Shown here: piece after piece, positions 5,852 through 11,311 of the stretch | How the letters are laid out: each line of letters opens with the position of its first letter | How positions within the stretch are numbered: position 1 is the first letter of the stretch | NCBI RefSeq assembly: GCF_002479325.1 | Contig: NZ_DLMO01000184.1 | Span: forward strand, 1-11,311 | Source of the DNA: Brevundimonas sp. UBA7534 | GTDB taxonomy: Bacteria > Pseudomonadota > Alphaproteobacteria > Caulobacterales > Caulobacteraceae | Reading direction: 5' to 3' | Length of the DNA: 11,311 bases | Notes under the pieces: generated by a model | The model's database searches: none | Told to the model about the DNA's origin: nothing | What the model saw: only the letters and a program-made list of their open reading frames with translations | Program-made: the position numbers and the translations under genes

Positions 5852-6925
5852 TCAGGCCCCCGCCTTCCGGGCGAACCCCCAGGCGGCGTCGCTGAGGGGG
5901 CCGACCTGGGCGGCCATGGTCCTGGCGTGGGCGCTGGCGGCGGTGCCGTCGCGGACGCGGCCGGCGATGCCCTGGCAGATGGCCGCCAGGCGGAACAGGT
6001 TGTAGGCGTAGAGCCAGTCCAGGTTCGCCGGGCGCAGGCCGGTTGCGGCGGCGTAGCGGTCGACCGTCTCCTCCACCGAAGGGATGCCCAGGGCCTGAAG
6101 GTCCGCGCCGGCCAGGCCGTTCCTCAGGCTGGCGGGAATGGCCCAGGCGATCAGCAGATAGGAGAAGTCCGCCATCGGGTCGCCCAGGGTCGACAGCTCC
6201 CAGTCCAGCACGGCGCGCACCTGGGCGGCGTCGGGCGCCAGGATCATGTTGTCGAGGCGGAAGTCGCCGTGGACGATGCGGCTGGGCCCCTCGGGCGGCA
6301 GGCTGTCGGGCAGGAAGGCGATCAGACGGTCCATCGCCGGGATCGGGTCGATCTCGGAGGCGCGGTACTGTTTGGTCCAGCGGCCCACCTGGCGGGCGAA
6401 ATAGTTGCCGGCCTTGCCGTAGTCGCCCAGGCCGATGGCGGCGGGGTCGAAGGCGTGCAGCCGCGCCAGCGTATCGGTCTGGGCCTCGTAGATGGCGCGG
6501 CGCTCGGCCGGGGCCAGGCCGGGCAGTTTCAAATCCCAGAAGACCCGTCCCTCGACCTTGTCCATGACATAGAACATCGAGCCGATGACGGCATCGTCCG
6601 TACACAGAGCATAGGGGCGGGCGACCGGGAAACCCTGGGCGTCCAGGGCCGAGATGACGGTGAACTCCCGGTCCACGGCGTGGGCGCTGGGCAGCAGCAC
6701 GCCCGGCGGCTTGCGGCGCAGCACATAGGCGCGGCCGGGGGTGGTCAGCTCATAGGTCGGGTTCGACTGGCCGCCCTTGAACTGGCGCAGCGTCAGGGGA
6801 CCGGCGTAGCCCGCCACGTTCTCCTTCATCCAGGCGTCCAGCGCCGCCTCGTCCAGCCGGTAGCGGGGATCGACCTCGCGCGTGCCGGAGAAGGCGTCCT
6901 GCGGGTCCATGGCGGCGTCGGTCAT
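5852..6925 (-). CDS. ACAD10/11-like phosphotransferase (APH family), possible hydroxyacyl-CoA kinase
   Basis: A 357-residue kinase of the aminoglycoside phosphotransferase fold, in the subgroup that forms the N-terminal domain of ACAD10 and ACAD11. Evidence: GGQSNPTY (51-58), YVLRRKPPG (67-75), REF with Glu87, the catalytic loop HGDFRLDN (219-226) and the metal-binding DWELSTLGDP (241-250). The stretches VIGSMFYVMDKVEGRVF (113-129) and WTKQYRASE (183-191) are also typical of this subgroup. LvaA of Pseudomonas putida and mammalian ACAD10/11 act on 4-hydroxyacyl-CoA, phosphorylating the 4-hydroxyl. A similar acyl-CoA substrate is plausible here but not shown. ATG at 6923-6925 is preceded by AGGGGAGA; the frame stays open far upstream but that part lies antisense or out of frame over glpK. 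It starts 29 bases after glpK stops, so the two probably share a transcript. No acyl-CoA dehydrogenase is present in the window. Confidence 0.92.
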   Translation of the reverse strand: MTDAAMDPQDAFSGTREVDPRYRLDEAALDAWMKENVAGYAGPLTLRQFKGGQSNPTYELTTPGRAYVLRRKPPGVLLPSAHAVDREFTVISALDAQGFPVARPYALCTDDAVIGSMFYVMDKVEGRVFWDLKLPGLAPAERRAIYEAQTDTLARLHAFDPAAIGLGDYGKAGNYFARQVGRWTKQYRASEIDPIPAMDRLIAFLPDSLPPEGPSRIVHGDFRLDNMILAPDAAQVRAVLDWELSTLGDPMADFSYLLIAWAIPASLRNGLAGADLQALGIPSVEETVDRYAAATGLRPANLDWLYAYNLFRLAAICQGIAGRVRDGTAASAHARTMAAQVGPLSDAAWGFARKAGA

Positions 6926-6954
6926 CCTGTCTCCCCTTGGTCCGTCGGCGTTCT

Positions 6955-8466
<1,512 letters not shown>

Positions 8467-8506
8467 GTCGTTTCTCTCCCGATAGGCTTTGAGCTAAGGG
8501 GAGCAC
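8467..8506. promoter_or_regulatory. Short divergent intergenic region between glpK and the dehydratase gene
   Basis: Only 40 bases separate the two start codons, and both ribosome binding sites lie inside (GGGAGAG on the minus strand at 8474-8480, AAGGGGAG on the plus strand at 8496-8503). There is no room for two separate promoters, so at least one must lie inside the neighbouring coding sequence or the two must overlap. I could not identify -35/-10 elements. Confidence 0.45.
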
Positions 8507-9487
8507 ATGACGAACCGCCTGCCCAGCTATGAAGGCGTGTTGGACGCCGCCCGCCGGATCGAGGACGTCGTCGTCCGCACCCCGCTGATCGAAAGTCCCG
8601 CCCTGAACGAGCGTGTGGGCGGCCGCGTGCTGATGAAGGCCGAGACCCTGCAATGCGCGGGCGCCTTCAAGTTTCGCGGCGCCTACAACCGCATCAGCCG
8701 GCTGAGCGAGGCGGAGAAGACGCGCGGCGTGGTGGCCTTCTCGTCGGGCAATCACGCGCAAGGCGTGGCGGCGGCGGCGAAACTGGTCGGGACGCCGGCG
8801 ATCATCGTCATGCCGTCGGACTCGCCCGCGGTGAAGGTGGAGGGGGTTCGCGGCTTCGGCGGCGAGGTGCGCTTCTACGACCGCTGGAAGGAGAGCCGCG
8901 AGGCCATCGGCGCCGAGATCGCGGCCGAGCGCGGATCGGTTCTGGTCCCGCCGTTCGACGATCCCTTCATCATCGAGGGGCAGGGGACGACGGCGCTGGA
9001 ACTGCTGGACCAGGCCGATACGGCTATCGACCAGCTGTTGTGCGGCGCCTCGGGCGGCGGGCTGATGGCGGGGATCAACCTCGTCATGGCCGAGCGTAGT
9101 CCGCAGACGGACGTTTTCGTGGTCGAGCCCGAGGCGTTCGACGACACCGCCCGTTCTCTGGCGGCGGGAGAGCGCGTCGGCCATCCGCAGGGGACGCCCT
9201 CGATCTGCGACGCCCTGATGGCGCCCATGCCGGGCGAACTGACCTTTCCGATCAACCGTCGCTGCGCCGGGGCGATCACCGTGTCCGACGCCGAGGTCGC
9301 CGAGGCCGTCGCCTTCGCCTTCCGGCATCTGAAGCTGGTGGTCGAGCCGGGCGGGGCGGTGTCGCTGGCCGCCCTGCTGGCTGGCAGGATCGAGACGCGG
9401 GGCCGCACGACCGCCATCGTCTTGTCGGGCGGCAATGTCGATCCGGGCCTGTTCGCGGCGATCGTCGAGGGACGGTTCAAGGCCTGA
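8507..9487 (+). CDS. Threonine/serine dehydratase-like PLP enzyme, short form without ACT domain
   Basis: A fold-type II pyridoxal phosphate enzyme of 326 residues, close to catabolic threonine ammonia-lyase (TdcB) and serine racemase. It likely converts threonine or serine to a 2-oxo acid plus ammonia, or racemises a hydroxy-amino acid. Lys55 in GAFKFRGAY binds PLP; SSGNHAQG (79-86) contacts the substrate carboxylate; CGASGGGLMAG (179-189) binds the PLP phosphate, with Ser at the first position of the usual GGGG; SGGN (307-310) places Ser307 at the pyridine nitrogen. The protein ends soon after, so it lacks the regulatory ACT domains of biosynthetic IlvA and should not be isoleucine-inhibited. 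ATG 8507 has AAGGGGAG just upstream. It is followed after 53 bases by the MaoC gene on the same strand. The exact substrate cannot be told from sequence. Confidence 0.92.
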   Translation: MTNRLPSYEGVLDAARRIEDVVVRTPLIESPALNERVGGRVLMKAETLQCAGAFKFRGAYNRISRLSEAEKTRGVVAFSSGNHAQGVAAAAKLVGTPAIIVMPSDSPAVKVEGVRGFGGEVRFYDRWKESREAIGAEIAAERGSVLVPPFDDPFIIEGQGTTALELLDQADTAIDQLLCGASGGGLMAGINLVMAERSPQTDVFVVEPEAFDDTARSLAAGERVGHPQGTPSICDALMAPMPGELTFPINRRCAGAITVSDAEVAEAVAFAFRHLKLVVEPGGAVSLAALLAGRIETRGRTTAIVLSGGNVDPGLFAAIVEGRFKA

Positions 9488-9540
9488 CTTCCCTTCGCGC
9501 CCCGGTTCGGGGAAGGTGGCGAAAACAGCGGGAGGACAGG

Positions 9541-9996
9541 ATGCCGAAGACCAGCGAGCTGCAGGGCCTGATCGGCCAGGATGTCGGGGTCTCGAAATGG
9601 TTCGAGATCACACAGGCGCGGATCGACGCCTTCGCCGACTGCACCGAGGATCACCAGTTCATCCACGTCGATCCCGAGGCGGCCAAGGCCACGCCGTTCG
9701 GCGGGACGATCGCCCACGGTTTCCTGACGCTGAGCCTGGCCTCGGCCATGAGCTATGACGCCGTCGCGCCGCTGGACGGGGTGGTGATGGGCGTCAACTA
9801 CGGCTTCGACAGGCTGCGCTTCCTGGCGCCGGTTCCCGCCGGGTCGAAGGTGCGGGGGCGGTTCAGGCTGTTGTCCGCCGAGGACAAGGGCGGCGGCCGG
9901 TGGCTGCTGAAGCATGAGCTGACGGTCGAGATCAAGGGCGGCGACAAGCCCGCCCTGATCGCCGAATGGCTGGGGATGCAGATGGTCGGCGCCTGA
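9541..9996 (+). CDS. MaoC-family (NodN-like) hydratase
   Basis: A 151-residue single hot-dog-fold protein of the MaoC dehydratase family, in the NodN-like branch. Members hydrate trans-2-enoyl-CoA or related thioesters. The hydratase motif is present: Asp37 and His42 in TEDHQFIHVD match the catalytic Asp and His five residues apart seen in R-specific enoyl-CoA hydratases. The stretch PFGGTIAHGFLTLSL (52-66) and the later VNYGFDRLRFLAPVPAGS are typical of NodN-like proteins. ATG 9541 has GGAGG at 9531-9535. Spacing from the dehydratase suggests a two-gene transcript, although a small GC hairpin (9500-9512) lies between. The physiological substrate is unknown; fatty acid or polyester metabolism is a possibility. 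A strong terminator follows. Confidence 0.92.
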   Translation: MPKTSELQGLIGQDVGVSKWFEITQARIDAFADCTEDHQFIHVDPEAAKATPFGGTIAHGFLTLSLASAMSYDAVAPLDGVVMGVNYGFDRLRFLAPVPAGSKVRGRFRLLSAEDKGGGRWLLKHELTVEIKGGDKPALIAEWLGMQMVGA

Positions 9997-10009
9997 GGCG
10001 GCCGACAGG

Positions 10010-10041
10010 AAAAAGGCCCGGAACCTGCGTTCCGGGCCTTT
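10010..10041. terminator. Bidirectional intrinsic terminator between the MaoC gene and infB
   Basis: GGCCCGGAA (10015-10023) pairs perfectly with TTCCGGGCC (10030-10038) around a six-base loop. The stem is extended by AAA/TTT to twelve pairs. A run of five A (10010-10014) and a TTT followed by GCC and TTT on the other side give U-tracts on both strands, so it can end both convergent transcripts. Confidence 0.88.
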
Positions 10042-10045
10042 GCCT

Positions 10046-11311
10046 TTAGTCCAGCGTGCGCTTGATCTCTTCGACCGTGAAGCACTCGATGTAGTCGCCT
10101 TCCTTGATGTCCTGGAAGCCGGCGAACTGCATGCCGCATTCCTGACCCGAAGGCACTTCGTTGACCTCGTCCTTGAAGCGCTTGAGCGTGTTGAGCACGC
10201 CCAGTTCCAGCACCACCACGTCGTCGCGGATGATGCGGACGCGCGCGCCTTTCCTGACCACGCCCTCGGTGACGCGGCAGCCGGCGATCTTGCCGACCTT
10301 GGAGATGTCGAACACCTGCAGCACCTGGGCGTTGCCCAGGAAGGTCTCGCGCTGCAGCGGCGCCAGCATCCCCGACAGCACGCCCTTCATGTCGTCCAGC
10401 AGGTCGTAGATGATCGCGTAGTAACGGATCTCCACGCCCTCGCGCTCGGCCAGGTCGCGCGCCTGTTTCGAGGCGCGGACGTTGAAGCCCAGGATCGGCG
10501 CGCCGGCCGACTTGGCCAGGTTGACGTCGCTCTCGGTGATGCCGCCGGCGCCCGAGAAGACGATGCGGGCGCGGACCTCGTCGTTGCCCATCTTTTCCAG
10601 CGAGGCGGCGATGGCCTCGCCCGAGCCCTGGACGTCGGACTTGATGACGACCGGCAGCTCGCTGATCTTCTTGGAGCCCAGCTTGGCCATCATGTCGACC
10701 AGCGACACCGAGCCGCCCGACACCTGGGCCTTCTCGCGCTTCACCCGCTGACGGTATTCGGTCAGCTCGCGGGCGCGACCTTCGGAATCCACCACGGCGA
10801 AGACCTCGCCGGGGGACGGCGCCTCGTCCAGGCCCAGGATCTCGACCGGGACGGACGGGCCGGCCTCGGTCAGCTGCTCGTTGCGCTCGTTCAGCAGGGC
10901 GCGAACCTTGCCCCAGGCGCCGCCGGCCACGACGATGTCGCCGCGCTTCAGCGTGCCGCGCTTGACCAGGACGGTGCCGACCGGGCCGCGGCCCTTGTCC
11001 AGCTTGGCCTCGATGACCACGCCCTCTGCCGAACGGTCGGGGTTGGCGCGCAGGTCCATGACCTCGGCCTGGATCAGGATGGCTTCCAGCAGGCCGTCGA
11101 GGTTGGTGCGGTTCTTGGCCGAGACCTCGATGATCTGCGTGTCGCCGCCCAGGCTTTCGGCGATGACTTCATACTGCAGCAGTTCGTTGACGACCTTCTG
11201 CGGATTGGCGTCGGGCTTGTCGACCTTGTTGACCGCCACGATGATCGGGGCGCCGGCCGCCTTGGCGTGCTGGATGGCCTCGATCGTCTGGGGCATGACG
11301 CCGTCGTCGGC
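10046..11311 (-). CDS. infB: Translation initiation factor IF-2, 3' part (runs off the window)
   Basis: GTPase that brings fMet-tRNA to the 30S subunit and promotes subunit joining. The visible 421 residues are the C-terminal part; the frame is open to the window edge, where codons read ADDGV before MPQTIEAI, a conserved G-domain stretch, so the ATG at 11294-11296 is not the start. The G4 motif NKVDKPDA and the G5-type SAKNRTNLDGLL are visible. Domain II begins near EGVVIEAKLDKGRGPVGTVLVKRGTL; domain III follows (VIKSDVQGSGEAI), and the fMet-tRNA-binding C-terminal domain includes IFDISKVGKIAGCRVTEG-like sequence (here VFDISKVGKIAG) and ends GDYIECFTVEEIKRTLD. The stop is TAA at 10046-10048 and a terminator follows within ten bases, so no rbfA gene is directly downstream. 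The N-terminal domain and most of the G domain lie outside. Confidence 0.97.
   Translation of the reverse strand, partial: ADDGVMPQTIEAIQHAKAAGAPIIVAVNKVDKPDANPQKVVNELLQYEVIAESLGGDTQIIEVSAKNRTNLDGLLEAILIQAEVMDLRANPDRSAEGVVIEAKLDKGRGPVGTVLVKRGTLKRGDIVVAGGAWGKVRALLNERNEQLTEAGPSVPVEILGLDEAPSPGEVFAVVDSEGRARELTEYRQRVKREKAQVSGGSVSLVDMMAKLGSKKISELPVVIKSDVQGSGEAIAASLEKMGNDEVRARIVFSGAGGITESDVNLAKSAGAPILGFNVRASKQARDLAEREGVEIRYYAIIYDLLDDMKGVLSGMLAPLQRETFLGNAQVLQVFDISKVGKIAGCRVTEGVVRKGARVRIIRDDVVVLELGVLNTLKRFKDEVNEVPSGQECGMQFAGFQDIKEGDYIECFTVEEIKRTLD

Noticed and set aside
9500..9512. CCCCG/CGGGG hairpin between the dehydratase and MaoC genes as a terminator or attenuator
   Set aside because: The stem is five pairs with a three-base loop and no T-run; such GC hairpins are expected by chance in this DNA.

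Overview
The window is GC-rich, densely coded DNA from an alphaproteobacterium, most likely in the Caulobacterales (Brevundimonas or Caulobacter type). This placement rests on codon and amino-acid style (Ala/Arg/Gly-rich proteins, two TTG starts) and on the families present. It is inference, because no rRNA or other marker is present. All genes sit close together and no stretch above 300 bases lacks a gene. No mobile element, CRISPR array, tRNA or rRNA is visible. I found no convincing new defence or mobile system; most of the content is housekeeping or central metabolism with some lineage-specific small genes.

Left part (1-3007): a short unknown minus-strand gene diverges from a secreted, coiled-coil-rich small protein that ends in an intrinsic terminator. 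Convergent to it is a minus-strand run read right to left: a receiver-domain response regulator, an Rrf2-family regulator with four cysteines, and a TauE/SafE-type exporter. The exporter carries a one-base frameshift in a G5 tract. A spaced inverted repeat lies over the last codons of the rrf2 gene, just upstream of the exporter, and is a candidate operator.

Middle (3194-5724): prfA (release factor 1), without prmC directly behind it, is followed by a periplasmic DUF1223 thioredoxin-fold protein with a CxxC motif. Next comes a 178-base spacer with two hairpins and a tandem 10-mer repeat, then a minus-strand orphan gene with a helix-turn-helix N-terminus.

Right part (5852-11311): on the minus strand, glycerol kinase (TTG start) is followed 29 bases later by an ACAD10/11-like phosphotransferase that ends in a hairpin. 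Divergent from glpK, only 40 bases away, is a short-form threonine/serine dehydratase, followed by a NodN-like MaoC hydratase. A strong two-way terminator separates this from the convergent 3' part of infB, which runs off the window.

The small-molecule genes (glycerol kinase, acyl-CoA-type kinase, PLP dehydratase, MaoC hydratase) suggest a carbon-catabolism neighbourhood. They do not form one obvious pathway.
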